A stretch of DNA of 64,000 nt. It comes from Psychrobacter glacincola. Its GTDB lineage: Bacteria; Pseudomonadota; Gammaproteobacteria; Pseudomonadales; Moraxellaceae. Position 1 is the stretch's first letter. Each line of letters starts with the position of its first letter. The notes below the pieces were generated by a model, which worked only from the letters and a program-made list of their open reading frames with translations, did no database searches and was not told where the DNA came from. Positions 1 to 9,281 of this stretch are shown piece after piece. Where the stretch lies: the NCBI RefSeq assembly GCF_904846215.1, contig NZ_CAJGZK010000007.1, positions 1 through 64,000 of the forward strand. The letters are read 5' to 3'. The position numbers and the translations under genes are program-made.

Positions 1-71
1 ATGTCATCAAAGCTGTTCATGCTACCAGCCATTTGCTCGGCCAGTTTTTTAATGTCAGATTGAGTAGTCAT
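1..71 (-). CDS. N-terminus of a gene cut by the window edge, possibly an IS256-family transposase
   Basis: Only the first 23 complete codons are inside the window, reading leftwards from ATG at 71-69; the peptide begins MTTQSDIKKLAEQMAG. A good ribosome binding site (AGGAGA) lies 7 bases before the ATG. About 30-50 bases further upstream, at roughly 94-120, is a GTTACACACTTTTT stretch that resembles the outer ends of IS256-family elements, which sit at this distance from their transposase start. The transposase reading is therefore an inference from the end-like sequence and a loose memory of similar N-termini. The visible coding part alone does not prove a family. Confidence 0.4.
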   Translation of the reverse strand, partial: MTTQSDIKKLAEQMAGSMNSFDD

Positions 72-320
72 TGCTTATTCTCCTGTTAGTGGATTATAAG
101 CAGTTACACACTTTTTAGGAAAGGCTCGGCGTATCCTCATTTTAGTAATAGACTTCTTGTATAAGTCGGTGCCTTAGCAATACCTATTTACGAATCATCA
201 AACACACTCTAATATAAGTGGTTCTATTATACCAGTCTGTTTTAAGTAGTCTGTTAATAGGTTTGAGGGGTGAAATGACTGGTTCCCTTGAGGTATACCA
301 ATTGGAATCAAATAGAATAG

Positions 321-545
321 CTACTCCAGCTTACTTTTTACCTTAAATGGATCCGAGAATTGCAGGATTAAAAAATTAACGACCGACAATATTATTGCGA
401 TCTCATACCGCCCATAGGCCACTGAAATGCCAATAGCAGCGGTATTCCATAAACTTGCCGCCGTCGCCGTTCCTTTTACACTATCACTGCCTTTAGAAAT
501 AGCACCCCCACCACAACGATTTATATTCAGCCATATAGATTTCAA
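321..545 (-). pseudogene. MgtC/SapB-family C-terminal fragment
   Basis: The 74 residues contain the family-typical run GTATAASLWNTAAIG followed by GRYEIAIILSVVNFLIL, which match the middle and end of the conserved MgtC/SapB membrane domain. MgtC-type proteins are normally about 150-230 residues, with several membrane helices before this motif. Here the first helices are missing and no frame with matching sequence continues upstream. I read it as an N-terminally truncated remnant rather than a working gene. The break may relate to the possible insertion-sequence end at the left edge of the window. A short independent membrane protein cannot be excluded. Confidence 0.55.
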
Positions 546-603
546 TTTTGTACTGTATGTCGAAAACAGTAATCTGCTAAAACAGATGGATTAAAACATG
601 TCT

Positions 604-1128
604 TTAATGTTTTTTGGTATCACCAACAATCTTATCCATAACTGCAAATAATAAGCCAGAGAATACAAACGTCATGTGGATGATCACTTTCCACATTAAT
701 CTATCAGCATCGCCATCGCTCATCTCTTTGGGTATATCCATAAATGACTTCAGAAGATCAATGGCAGAAATGGCAACAATGGCACCGATGACTTTAAGTT
801 TTAGACCAGAAAAATCGATTTTTCCCATCCATTCAGGACGATCCTCATGATTAGCGGTATCAATCTTTGAGACAAAGATTTCATAGCCACTAAATATGAT
901 GATGAGCAATAAGCTTGCAACCAATGATATGTCTATAAGAATCAGTATGCCCACTATGACATCAGCTTCAGAAGCACTAAACACATGGATGATCATATAC
1001 CATAGTTCTTGGAAAAATTTGATAAACAATAAAATGATACCGATCACTAACCCCAAATAAAATGGTGCGAGTAACCAGCGACTATTAAATATGGTTTTTT
1101 CTAATGTGTATTCAGCTTTCTTTAGCAT
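604..1128 (-). CDS. yqhA: YqhA/UPF0114 family inner-membrane protein
   Basis: The 174-residue protein matches the TIGR00645/UPF0114 (YqhA) family along its whole length. Shared landmarks are the N-terminal SRWLLAP, then KFFQELW, FSGYEIFVS, a GKIDFSGLK segment, and a C-terminal MWKVIIHMTFVFSG. Four hydrophobic segments (about residues 17-38, 58-82, 110-128 and 143-165) indicate an inner-membrane protein. Length is normal for the family, whose molecular role is not established. The ATG at 1128 is preceded by a purine-rich AAGAGATACCC stretch. The neighbours (TerC family, MgtC remnant) are also membrane proteins linked in other bacteria to metal or stress handling, but no operon with them is visible. 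Confidence 0.85.
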   Translation of the reverse strand: MLKKAEYTLEKTIFNSRWLLAPFYLGLVIGIILLFIKFFQELWYMIIHVFSASEADVIVGILILIDISLVASLLLIIIFSGYEIFVSKIDTANHEDRPEWMGKIDFSGLKLKVIGAIVAISAIDLLKSFMDIPKEMSDGDADRLMWKVIIHMTFVFSGLLFAVMDKIVGDTKKH

Positions 1129-1572
1129 GGGTATCTCTTATTTTTAGCAATATGCGTTATAAAGGGTGATGATTATTTTAAGTAATAGAGAGTGATACTT
1201 GAGAGAAAATAGGTTGTACCAGTTGCTTGATATAACCTGTCATTAATAACGCTTTAAGATACAGCCTTTTTTTCTTAAGGTTATCAATATATAGTAAATC
1301 CAGAATAAAAGAGATACAACCCATATCATGAAAGAGTTTAGGTAAATTATTCATCCTGGCGATTCCATGATCATTAAATTTATATTTAACAATGGCAGTT
1401 CAATGCCTGTATAGCGCATCGAACGTATTCCCTTAACAGGGTTTATGACGAATGACTTTGAATAGAAAAAGATCGTTTAAGGCGGTTCCATTGAGGTATA
1501 ACCCAAGGGAACCAATAATACGTCCAGTACCAACTTAATATTAAGTACCTACCTAGTTAGTCCTATAATTGC
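1129..1572. other. Intergenic region with a repeat remnant and a hairpin
   Basis: No convincing gene lies in these 444 bases. Two structures do. At about 1290-1319 is a fragment matching one end of the interspersed repeat family (TATAGT, then CAGAATAAAAGAGATAC), with no second half nearby. At 1484-1513 an inverted repeat (GGTTCCATTG ... CAAGGGAACC) encloses a GGTATAA loop. A similar GGTTCCCTTGAGGTATACC sequence occurs near 281-299. Confidence 0.5.
1290..1319 (+). repeat. Solo end fragment of the interspersed MITE family
   Basis: The sequence starts TATAGTAAATCC and continues AGAATAAAAGAGATAC, closely matching the left end of the copy at 12582. The core and right half are absent, so this is a deletion remnant or an abortive copy. 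Confidence 0.5.
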
Positions 1573-2577
1573 TTATATCTGCGCCTGCGGATTATTTTTA
1601 GCATAACGCCATGACATCCATGCAGTAATAATTAGCACTATTGCAATAAAGCCTAAAGAAGCTGCAATTGGAACATGATAAAGATCAAGTAGAAGCATTT
1701 TTATACCAATAAAGGTCATAATCACGCCTAGCCCATATGGTAAGTAGTGCATTGTGGCTGCTGCGCCAGCTAACAGGAAGAACATAGCACGCAAACCCAA
1801 AATAGCGAATAAGTTAGCAGTTAAAACAATGAATGGGTCGGTGGTAATGGCAAAAATAGCAGGAATAGAATCAACTGCAAAAACAACATCAGAAATTTCG
1901 ACTAAAATTAACACTACTAACATGGGTGTCGCCCACAATAGACCGTTTTCACGTACTAAAAACTTTTCGCCTCGCAGCGTGGACGTAATGCGCATATGTC
2001 TACGCAGCCATTTTAATAGCTTCATTTCTTCAAGGTCGACAGGTTCGTCGTGGCCACCTTTTAAAAACTTATAACCGGTATAAACCAAAAACGCACCAAA
2101 GATATAAAGTACCCATGAAAACTCTTGGATTAGCCATGCGCCTGCAAGAATAAAAATAGTACGTAAAACAATAGCGCCTATCACGCCGTATAATAGTATA
2201 CGACGCTGCAACGCAGGTGGAACAGCAAACGCGCCAAAAATCATAAGCCAGACGAACACGTTATCAATCGCTAGGGATTTTTCGATTAAATAACCAGTTA
2301 CAAACTCTAAGGTTTTTTGGTTAGCAACTGCCGTACCCAAATTTGTATTTAAATACCACCATAATCCGCCTGCGAATAAAGCAGATACACTGACCCAAGC
2401 GATACTCCATAGTGCAGCCAATTTAATAGATACAGGTTGGTGCTCATCTTGTACTGCGTTTACATCGGAATTCTCTGGCGGATCTGTATGCTTAAAGCCT
2501 AAAAAGTCGATCAGCAGCATGACTGCGACCATTGCAAAAAAAATGGCATATAGCCAAGGGGTGCCGATGGTTTCCAC
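1573..2577 (-). CDS. TerC/Alx family integral membrane protein
   Basis: A 334-residue TerC-family protein. Nine or so hydrophobic segments are visible, and the two signature acidic motifs are present: EKSLAIDNVFVWL near residue 100 and EISDVVFAVDSIPA near residue 225. In this family those residues are associated with metal binding, and E. coli Alx is linked to manganese homeostasis and alkaline response. I chose the GTG at 2577, giving VETIGTPWLY at the N-terminus, because it aligns with the family start and follows an AGGA site by 6 bases. An upstream in-frame GTG at 2637 would add 20 unlikely residues. Its 5' side contains a 25-bp sequence also found near 296-320. Confidence 0.85.
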   Translation of the reverse strand: METIGTPWLYAIFFAMVAVMLLIDFLGFKHTDPPENSDVNAVQDEHQPVSIKLAALWSIAWVSVSALFAGGLWWYLNTNLGTAVANQKTLEFVTGYLIEKSLAIDNVFVWLMIFGAFAVPPALQRRILLYGVIGAIVLRTIFILAGAWLIQEFSWVLYIFGAFLVYTGYKFLKGGHDEPVDLEEMKLLKWLRRHMRITSTLRGEKFLVRENGLLWATPMLVVLILVEISDVVFAVDSIPAIFAITTDPFIVLTANLFAILGLRAMFFLLAGAAATMHYLPYGLGVIMTFIGIKMLLLDLYHVPIAASLGFIAIVLIITAWMSWRYAKNNPQAQI

Positions 2578-3032
2578 AATATTCCTTAAGTATAGACAAC
2601 AGGGATCAGATTCTATTTGGTTCCAATTGGTATGCACTCATACTAGTAACAGAACCTTAAAAAGAAACTTTAATATACACATTTTACTTATTTTCACCTA
2701 CATTAATTATGTCCGCTGCCGTCAAATCCGTACAAACAAACTTGGGTTGTTTTGATCCGGCGGCTCAATAATAATGCTCGTTGTTCCTATAGCAGCGCTT
2801 ATGGAAAATAATAATAATAATAATAAAACTCACTACGTGTACACAACGAAGTACACTAAAACTATCTCAGGGATTAAGATCGTTTCTATCATTCGCCTAC
2901 AGCCGAATACTCAAGTCCTCACTAGGGAACCATGCTCATTCCCATAACAGTCATTATAGTAAAATATTTTAGAACGTAAACAATGCAGACTTATACAAAC
3001 GGTCTAATGCTGATAAAAATGAGGAATGAGCC
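2578..3032 (-). promoter_or_regulatory. Long leader/upstream region of the TerC gene with a hairpin and an AAT microsatellite
   Basis: There is no gene here. On either strand 2712-2765 can fold into an imperfect hairpin (GCTGCCGTCAAA ... TTTTGATCCGGCGGC). A (AAT)n microsatellite of about seven units lies at 2803-2825. TerC/Alx genes in other bacteria can have a structured, Mn- or pH-responsive leader (yybP-ykoY type), but I cannot find that riboswitch's conserved GGGGAGUAG-like motif here. Regulation is therefore only a possibility. Confidence 0.3.
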
Positions 3033-3071
3033 AAAAAAAATCATCAGCCGCGCGACTGATGATTTTTTTAT
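3033..3071 (-). terminator. Rho-independent terminator of the amino-acid ABC operon
   Basis: The stem AAAATCATCAG / CTGATGATTTT with a CCGCGCGA loop is flanked by A-runs on one side and T-runs on the other. It can end transcription on either strand. It lies 30 bases past the stop codon of the minus-strand ABC ATPase gene. Confidence 0.85.
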
Positions 3072-3101
3072 AGCTTAGTACATTACCACTGAATAAGCGG
3101 C

Positions 3102-3845
3102 TTACAGCTGAATGCGCTGCAAAAATGCCTGCGTACGAGGATGTTCTGAATCCTCAAATAACTGCTTGGCGCTGCCCTCTTCGACGACAACACCATCTTC
3201 AATTAACACCACATGATCTGCAACATCGCGAGCAAAATTAATCTCATGCGTGACTACGACCATCGTCCAGCCTTCAGAGGCCAATTTTTTCATCGTCTCA
3301 AGGACATCTTGTACCAGCTCAGGATCAAGCGCGGACGTTGGTTCATCGAACAACAATAAGGACGGCTCAATCGCAAGCGCACGGGCAATACCAATACGCT
3401 GCTGCTGACCACCAGATAGCTGAAACGGATAAAGATCCGCTTTATCTGACAGACCAACCTTTTCCAATAACACTAAAGCCTGCTCGCGGGCTTGAGCTTT
3501 ACTTTGTCCTTGTACGACGGTCGGCCCAAGCATTAAATTCTCAAGTGCAGTCTTGTGCGGAAATAAATTATAAGACTGAAATACCATGCCCGACTTACGT
3601 TGCAGTGCCAGTAAGGTTTTTTTCTTAGGCTTAGTGGCAAAATCTACCATCAAACTGCCATCGTCAAAAGCAATAACGCCTTGATCTGGAATTTCCAATG
3701 CATTAAGACAACGTAAAAAAGTCGTTTTACCTGACCCAGACGGCCCTAATATTACGACCACTTTGCCTTTATTAATAGTCAAGTCGATGCCTTTAAGCAC
3801 TTGATTGCTGCCAAAGGCTTTGTGAATGTTGGTGACTTTGATCAT
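3102..3845 (-). CDS. tcyN: Amino-acid (probably cystine) ABC transporter ATP-binding protein
   Basis: This 247-residue protein is the ATPase that powers polar amino-acid uptake together with the two genes upstream. Walker A is GPSGSGKT at residues 34-41, the signature LSGGQQQRIGIARALA follows near 142, and Walker B with D-loop is LLLFDEPTSALDPE near 165. The ATG at 3845 is chosen because AGGA lies 6 bases before it and MIKVTNIHKAFG is a normal family start. A 14-residue upstream extension is possible but unlikely. It is the last gene of a binding protein-permease-ATPase operon with a terminator just after it. Assignment to cystine rather than another polar amino acid is inferred from the binding protein and permease. 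Confidence 0.85.
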   Translation of the reverse strand: MIKVTNIHKAFGSNQVLKGIDLTINKGKVVVILGPSGSGKTTFLRCLNALEIPDQGVIAFDDGSLMVDFATKPKKKTLLALQRKSGMVFQSYNLFPHKTALENLMLGPTVVQGQSKAQAREQALVLLEKVGLSDKADLYPFQLSGGQQQRIGIARALAIEPSLLLFDEPTSALDPELVQDVLETMKKLASEGWTMVVVTHEINFARDVADHVVLIEDGVVVEEGSAKQLFEDSEHPRTQAFLQRIQL

Positions 3846-3914
3846 AAAGGTTCCTGTTGTGCGGATGATGCTGAAGCTGTTCTGCAATCAGTCAAAAAGC
3901 TATTTCGTACTTAG

Positions 3915-4652
3915 CTATTTCGCTACGTAGCGATCAAGTCTGGTCTCAAGCTTACCTTGAATAAAGGTTAAAAATAAACAAATACCCCAATAAATCACTG
4001 CCGCTTCGGTATAAACCAACATAAACTCATAGTTACGCGCCGTGATAATTTGAGCTTGTTTAAACAGCTCCGTTACCAGTACCAATGAGGCTAATGAAGT
4101 GTCTTTTACTAGGCTGATGAAAGTATTGGATAACGGCGGTACCGATACCCTAAGCGCTTGCGGCAAAATCACATGGCGGAAGGTTTGTAGGTAGGTTAAC
4201 CCGACCGTTGAGCCTGCTTCCCATTGACCTTTTGGAATAGATAAAATCGAGGCGCGTACCGTCTCTGATGCGTAAGCGCCAATGTTTAATGAGAAGGCAA
4301 TAATCGCTGAAGGAAACGGATCAAGCTTAAGCCCGACACTAGGTAATCCATAAAAGATAATAAACAGCTGCACGAGCATAGGTGTCCCACGAATCGCAGA
4401 GACATAAATCCGCGCGAGCCGATAAACAATCTCATGCCACCAACTAGCACGTGGCACGATACGAATGAGCGCCACCGACAGCGCAATTGCCATACCAATC
4501 GCAAATGAGATCAACGCCAGCGGTATCGAATAATAGATACCGCCTTTGAGCATTGGCCAAAACGAGGTTATGACAATTTGCGCCCGATCCGGATCCATAA
4601 ATGGCAATAATGCCAGTAATTCAGCCAGCACTGACGTGATAGAAGCTAGCAT
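3915..4652 (-). CDS. tcyL: Amino-acid (probably cystine) ABC transporter permease
   Basis: A 245-residue HisM/TcyL-type permease. About five membrane helices are visible, with the family's cytoplasmic coupling segment ([20 protein letters not shown] followed by ILPQALR) near residues 155-180. Other landmarks shared with E. coli YecS/TcyL are [17 protein letters not shown] and [18 protein letters not shown]. The start codon overlaps the stop of the binding-protein gene (TAATG), which indicates translational coupling. The N-terminus is about 20 residues longer than in E. coli YecS. The protein forms the membrane channel of the importer, probably as a homodimer. Confidence 0.88.
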   Translation of the reverse strand: MLASITSVLAELLALLPFMDPDRAQIVITSFWPMLKGGIYYSIPLALISFAIGMAIALSVALIRIVPRASWWHEIVYRLARIYVSAIRGTPMLVQLFIIFYGLPSVGLKLDPFPSAIIAFSLNIGAYASETVRASILSIPKGQWEAGSTVGLTYLQTFRHVILPQALRVSVPPLSNTFISLVKDTSLASLVLVTELFKQAQIITARNYEFMLVYTEAAVIYWGICLFLTFIQGKLETRLDRYVAK

Positions 4653-5488
4653 TATTTTTGTTGACTTATATCAGCACCAAAGAATTCTTCGCTCAGCTTG
4701 GTCAATGTACCATCGGCTTTTAATGCTGCCATTGCTTCATCTAATTTTGCCACCACAGCATCATCGCCTTTTAACAATACGATGCCTGAACCCGTCTGCT
4801 CACTGGCTGGAGCGACCAATTTAATCTCAAGGGCACTGTCTGGGAATTTTTTAAGATAATCCAATATCGCCAGATTGTCATTCATTGTGAAGTCAGCGCG
4901 GTCTTGTTTGACCAATTGAATCGCTTGTGCCATACCATCAACAGGGACGATTTCGGCTTCGTAGCGTTCTGCCAACTCCCCATAATTACTGCTTAGCGAC
5001 TGTGCTGAACGTAAGCCTTTCAAAGCTTCCCACGAGCTATAACGATTGTCGTCAGTCGGTGCTAGTACGACGGCGCCTGACCAGCTATAGGCGGTAGATT
5101 TATCGTATTTGGCTAGACGTTCAGGCGTCGTTAAGCTGACTTGGTTGGCCACCATATCGAAACGTTTTGAGTCTAAGCCTGCCAGCATGGCATCCCACTG
5201 AGTTTCCTTAAATTCCACCTCAACGCCCAATTTATCAGCGACTGCACGAGTCACTTCAACATCATAACCCGTCAGCTTGCCACTCTCATCATGGTAAGTG
5301 AACGGTGGATAAGTACCTTCAGTACCAACGTTGATGGTGCCACCATTATTGATACGTTGCAGCAAATCAGAGCCACCTGTCGCGGTACTGTCCGTCGCAT
5401 TGGTATCGGTTTCATTGGTGTTAGACTGACCACAAGCGGCAAGCAGTATCGTACTGGCAGCGAGGGCTAAAAGGTTACGACGTTTCAT
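4652..5488 (-). CDS. tcyJ: Cystine-type amino-acid-binding lipoprotein of an ABC importer
   Basis: A 278-residue type 3 periplasmic binding protein. The N-terminus is a lipoprotein signal (residues 1-19, lipobox LLAAC), so it should be tethered to a membrane. The mature part reads like E. coli FliY/Tcy[45 protein letters not shown], and the end [10 protein letters not shown] Thr/Asn-rich linker (residues 22-38) follows the lipidated cysteine. It is the first gene of the operon; AGGATGCCTT lies just before the ATG. The cystine specificity is inferred from similarity to FliY and was not tested. Confidence 0.82.
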   Translation of the reverse strand: MKRRNLLALAASTILLAACGQSNTNETDTNATDSTATGGSDLLQRINNGGTINVGTEGTYPPFTYHDESGKLTGYDVEVTRAVADKLGVEVEFKETQWDAMLAGLDSKRFDMVANQVSLTTPERLAKYDKSTAYSWSGAVVLAPTDDNRYSSWEALKGLRSAQSLSSNYGELAERYEAEIVPVDGMAQAIQLVKQDRADFTMNDNLAILDYLKKFPDSALEIKLVAPASEQTGSGIVLLKGDDAVVAKLDEAMAALKADGTLTKLSEEFFGADISQQK

Positions 5489-6009
5489 AAGGCATCCTTA
5501 TAAGATGAATGAATAATACAAAAATATAACTGGAGCAAAACTATATAAGCAAAAAAATAACTAACTCATGAAATATAGAGAGGGCGATAAAGCCTATGTT
5601 CTATTATTTTTGTCTTTGGTTGCTCAATTTGAGGATAGTAAGCCTATTTTTCAATGCTACTTTTGGCATTAGGTTTAATTTTTAAGCATTTTTCCAGTAA
5701 TATTCATGTTTAATTAGAGTTGCTAGTCAGCGCTCATACTTATAGTCAGTTGAGTAGCAAGCTTAAAAGGCAAACTTAAAAGGCAAACAGTAGCTAAGTC
5801 ATATACTAACGCACTTCAGAAAGAATAAACGTACAAAAACAGTGAGCATGCGTAAGATTATTAGGTGGTGTTCTAAAAAGTATGCTGTCATCAGGCATAG
5901 CCATAATTAACATATAAGCCCTTGTTTTATATATTAATTTAAGCTGATAAACGTTATACTAGTCTTGGTATTGCCTTCTCTGAATCTCCCAATATTGAGA
6001 CCATAATTA
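5489..6009. other. Intergenic region between divergent genes
   Basis: No gene is visible in these 521 AT-rich bases between two divergently transcribed genes, so both promoters should be here. A tandem duplication of TTAAAAGGCAAAC occurs at about 5763-5789. No operator could be recognised. Confidence 0.4.
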
Positions 6010-6804
6010 ATGATGCGAAACACGTTACAAAATTTACTTTATAACAATAATTACGATCAACCAGACACCTCGGCTGCTGCTTTCAATACCTTGCCAAGCA
6101 TCATACAACAAGTGCTGTTACAACAGCAGCGTATTGTCTTAATTGCCAATAATCCCTCAATAAATACAGCGAGCTTAGAGGCGCTATTGCAGCCGACAGA
6201 TATGTTGGTTTTGTTTAATGACTTTATCCATGCTGATTTTTTCGCTAACAATCCTATCGTCCGAGATTTACCAAAATTGTTATTTTTTAGGCAAATTGGC
6301 GACAGCGCGTTGCATTTTGGACTACCGCCTCGTAGTAATAATTTGACTGCCATGTTAGATATGGCAAAGCAGGCACCATTAGGCATATTGTTTGGAAACA
6401 CTGATTATCAGTTTCCCCTGCCAGCTGACGATCCAAACCCTAATGATGATCCAATCACAGCCAGCCGAATACTAGATATCCCAAAACTACTAAATGATTT
6501 GCTGCATAGCGATGAGCATTGTCGCGTGCTATCAGAGCAGCATAGTGTGGTAGCGGATTATCCTATTTTTGCTGATATTCATTCATCCGCGCCGACCTCA
6601 GGATTTCTATTATATCGGCTATTATTAGCAGCGCGCTTAGAAGTGCAACAGCGACAAGACGTTGAGACGCCGCTCTCCATAGTCATGTTAGGCTTTAATG
6701 ATGAGGATAGAACCGCACACTTTTGGGAAGGGCATAATTGGGCATTTGAGAGACGAGAGCTTGCCACGCCGTTTGATAGTGTTGAGATTATTCGTCAGTA
6801 TTAA
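6010..6804 (+). CDS. Protein of unknown function beside glycosyltransferases
   Basis: I do not recognise this 264-residue protein with certainty. It has no signal peptide or membrane segment. Residues 42-75 alternate strand and helix (VLIANNPSINTAS ... MLVLFNDFIHADFF), a pattern like the nucleotide-sugar-binding start of sialyltransferase-like (GT29-type) folds. That resemblance is weak and is only a suggestion. It reads opposite to, and ends 37 bases from, the last gene of a minus-strand glycosyltransferase cluster, so a role in the same glycan pathway is plausible. The ATG pair at 6010/6013 has no strong ribosome site; the nearest is GAGA at 5998. Confidence 0.6.
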   Translation: MMRNTLQNLLYNNNYDQPDTSAAAFNTLPSIIQQVLLQQQRIVLIANNPSINTASLEALLQPTDMLVLFNDFIHADFFANNPIVRDLPKLLFFRQIGDSALHFGLPPRSNNLTAMLDMAKQAPLGILFGNTDYQFPLPADDPNPNDDPITASRILDIPKLLNDLLHSDEHCRVLSEQHSVVADYPIFADIHSSAPTSGFLLYRLLLAARLEVQQRQDVETPLSIVMLGFNDEDRTAHFWEGHNWAFERRELATPFDSVEIIRQY

Positions 6805-6841
6805 TAAATCAGTATCAATAAAATGAACTTATAAACCATAT

Positions 6842-7864
6842 CTAGACATAAGGCGCATCCGGATAGTGCGCCGCTGTAACCTCAGCGGCACTTGGCTGTC
6901 GATTGATACCAATCGGCACTGTCTGCATATCTCGCCAATCAATTAATTGCAGCTGCGCAAACTCTGCTAACCATCCCGACATTGGCCAATGCTGCCATTT
7001 CTCATAAAAACGATTGGCATTCATAACGATGCTATCTAGATGATTGAGTGGCGGTCTATAAACACTATGCTGCTGATGATAAATCACATCGTTGGTTAAA
7101 TAAAAATCAATGTTTGACGCCTGCGCCATAAAAGCAAAATCCGTATCTTCAGCGCCATAACCGACATAACTGGTATCAAAGCCGCCAATTTGCTCAAACT
7201 GACTGCGCATTATCGCAAAGCAAAGACTCCAAAACGCACCATAATCTTGCGTCTGTTTAATAGAGGTATAGCACTTTGTGTCCTGCTTTGAACCCTGCTG
7301 CTCTAGATCCTGCTGTTGCAAATAGAAGTTGTCACGATAAGGGTTAAAAACGGATAGTTTGTTTAAATAATCGCACGCTAATACTCCTTGTTGTAGCTGA
7401 TGACTTTCATCATCTGTTAAAGGACGCGTCAAATAACGCGGTTGACCCATCAATAAGGCGTTGGGATGCGCTTGTAATTTACTATATAGCTGCTCAATAA
7501 AGGTGGGCGCGACGATACAATCCACATCCAAGAAAATCATAGCATCATGTGTGGCACGCGCTGCGCCAAGGTTACGGTTACGACCAATATCGAAGGAAGC
7601 GCTATCTGCTACTCCATTCTCAGTCGTTGCAATCTTAACAATATTTAAATCGTATTGTGCAAGACATTCAGGCTTGGCATCGTCATTAACGATAATAACT
7701 TCTGCTGGTTGTACACTGCCCTGCGCCAAACTACTGAGTAGATTGGAGAGGTGACGATTGCGCCCATAGCAGGTGGTAATCACACTCAAAGGCACGCTAA
7801 CGGGAGTGGTGCTATGCGTAATGGTACTATGAGTGGCGTTTTGCGCTGTGGTTGTCGTTGTCAT
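6842..7864 (-). CDS. Family 2 glycosyltransferase with galactosyltransferase-type C-terminal domain
   Basis: A soluble 340-residue GT-A enzyme. The N-terminal nucleotide-sugar fold starts at PLSVITTCYGRNRHL (about residue 25). The metal-binding DxD-like motif is FLDVDC near residue 113, and the C-terminal acceptor domain GGFDTSYVGYGAEDTDFAF near 235 is typical of Glyco_transf_7C galactosyltransferases. It is the last gene of a four-gene minus-strand glycosyltransferase group. The Thr-rich first 20 residues look non-essential, and the start may lie further in. Donor sugar and acceptor are unknown. Confidence 0.8.
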   Translation of the reverse strand: MTTTTTAQNATHSTITHSTTPVSVPLSVITTCYGRNRHLSNLLSSLAQGSVQPAEVIIVNDDAKPECLAQYDLNIVKIATTENGVADSASFDIGRNRNLGAARATHDAMIFLDVDCIVAPTFIEQLYSKLQAHPNALLMGQPRYLTRPLTDDESHQLQQGVLACDYLNKLSVFNPYRDNFYLQQQDLEQQGSKQDTKCYTSIKQTQDYGAFWSLCFAIMRSQFEQIGGFDTSYVGYGAEDTDFAFMAQASNIDFYLTNDVIYHQQHSVYRPPLNHLDSIVMNANRFYEKWQHWPMSGWLAEFAQLQLIDWRDMQTVPIGINRQPSAAEVTAAHYPDAPYV

Positions 7865-7914
7865 AGATATTTTATTTACCCTTGTTATTGACCTATTATT
7901 TTTCAGGTTTCTTA

Positions 7915-9183
7915 TTATTTTTCAGGTCTTAAGCCCAACTGCGGCAATAACCATTCTTGAAACCAAGCTTTAACAGAAACATAGTCAGCAATACTATCCA
8001 TAAAATTTTGCGCCGCCATACTAGGTTGAATATCCGTTAAAGCAGCCTTTTCATTATTAATAGTTTCGTTGCTAATTGAGTCATTGTTAATTGATAGAAA
8101 AGATGATGTGTCCTGATTACTCAAATTTGAAGTTTGAGTGATAAACTGCGCCCAACTTAAAGCGCGTCCTTGCTCAATAAGCGCCTCCGCCATGACTTCT
8201 TGCTCACGATGCGGGCGCTCATCTGGTAATACCACGAGTGGCGTTGCATAGTTATATGCTTGAGCAATACCGTTCAAACCACAAGCCATCAAAAGCAAAT
8301 CACTATAGGCAATAAATGGTGACACATCATCCACGTGAGCGGCAATATCAACACAATCACGCACCTCATCATTAATAGGTCCAAGCGATACAATCAGTGC
8401 ATTTGGTAATGCACAGCGCAGCTCTGGGAGCTTGGCATCAATAGCATCGTGACCTCCATACCCCTTAATAACGGTGACTATGTGATCTTTATTATTGTTA
8501 TCTTTGTGATTGTTATTTTTAGCCGATTTATTAACACCGTCCAAACGTGAGTACAGACGCTTATGAATATCGCCATTCGTAGTGAGCGTGATCAGCTTAT
8601 CTATAAAGTCGGGAAACGTTGACAGCTTATCTATCTTATTCGGCATAAAATCGAGATATAGCGTTTTTTGGCGTACCCAGTCTGGCGTTACTGCCGCTTC
8701 AAGTTGGCGTGGATAAGGGGCTAATAATCCAAGCGCGCCAGCAAAGGCGTTCAGGTGCGGCGCATCATCACGCTCACCTGCTAGCCTTACGTATAAATAA
8801 GGCACGCTTGCCGTACGGCAAAGCATCGCCACTTCGACGCTGACATCAATAATCATCAAGTCAATCTGACGCTGACGGATCTGCTCGAGCAACTGCCAGC
8901 TGCGTGTCTGCACATGACGATTACCTACTGGTGAATAGTGCAAACTACTCGGCTGCCAATATTCTCCAGCTCGCCCTGATATCACATCTTCTGGCAGCTG
9001 ATCCTCGGCACTTAACCGCACTATTTGCTCGTCAGTTATGGTGCTAAAACAGTAGCTATCAATGGGCAGACTGGTAAACACTGTCATCTGCTGGCGAAAC
9101 CCAAACGGCAGTAAGGCAGCCAACTTATCTGCTTGGCGGCAATGACCTGAACCATGATGATGAGCATAGTAGCCGATACGCAT
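7915..9183 (-). CDS. GT28/MurG-like glycosyltransferase
   Basis: A 422-residue GT-B protein. The N-terminus MRIGYYAHHHGSGH has the glycine-rich acceptor-side loop seen in MurG/GT28 and related UDP-sugar transferases. The C-terminal half contains ALIVSLGPI, then YSDLLLMACGLNGIAQAYNYATPLVVLPD near 295-325, corresponding to the donor-binding region with the G(L)xG..E/Q turn. A low-complexity Asn/Lys/Asp stretch (about 224-236) is a linker. A second Ser/Asn-rich insert near 355-380 is unusual. It sits between a GT4 and a GT2 gene in the same orientation. Substrate unknown. Confidence 0.72.
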   Translation of the reverse strand: MRIGYYAHHHGSGHCRQADKLAALLPFGFRQQMTVFTSLPIDSYCFSTITDEQIVRLSAEDQLPEDVISGRAGEYWQPSSLHYSPVGNRHVQTRSWQLLEQIRQRQIDLMIIDVSVEVAMLCRTASVPYLYVRLAGERDDAPHLNAFAGALGLLAPYPRQLEAAVTPDWVRQKTLYLDFMPNKIDKLSTFPDFIDKLITLTTNGDIHKRLYSRLDGVNKSAKNNNHKDNNNKDHIVTVIKGYGGHDAIDAKLPELRCALPNALIVSLGPINDEVRDCVDIAAHVDDVSPFIAYSDLLLMACGLNGIAQAYNYATPLVVLPDERPHREQEVMAEALIEQGRALSWAQFITQTSNLSNQDTSSFLSINNDSISNETINNEKAALTDIQPSMAAQNFMDSIADYVSVKAWFQEWLLPQLGLRPEK

Positions 9184-9281
9184 AAAGGGTGCCCCAAAAC
9201 TTGCCAGTTAAAAAAATGACACTTAAATATAGGTAAATTACATGACTTGCACTGTAATATCGATAACCTAAAACTGAGCGC

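Noticed and set aside
1484-1513. Hairpin after the TerC gene as a terminator
   Set aside because: No T run follows on the minus strand, and the same motif occurs elsewhere near 281-299.
2575-2637. TerC start at GTG 2637
   Set aside because: The extra 20 residues come from a repeated intergenic sequence, and GTG 2577 has a good ribosome site and fits the family.
2700-2830. yybP-ykoY manganese riboswitch before the TerC gene
   Set aside because: The conserved sequence motifs of that riboswitch could not be found; only a generic hairpin is visible.
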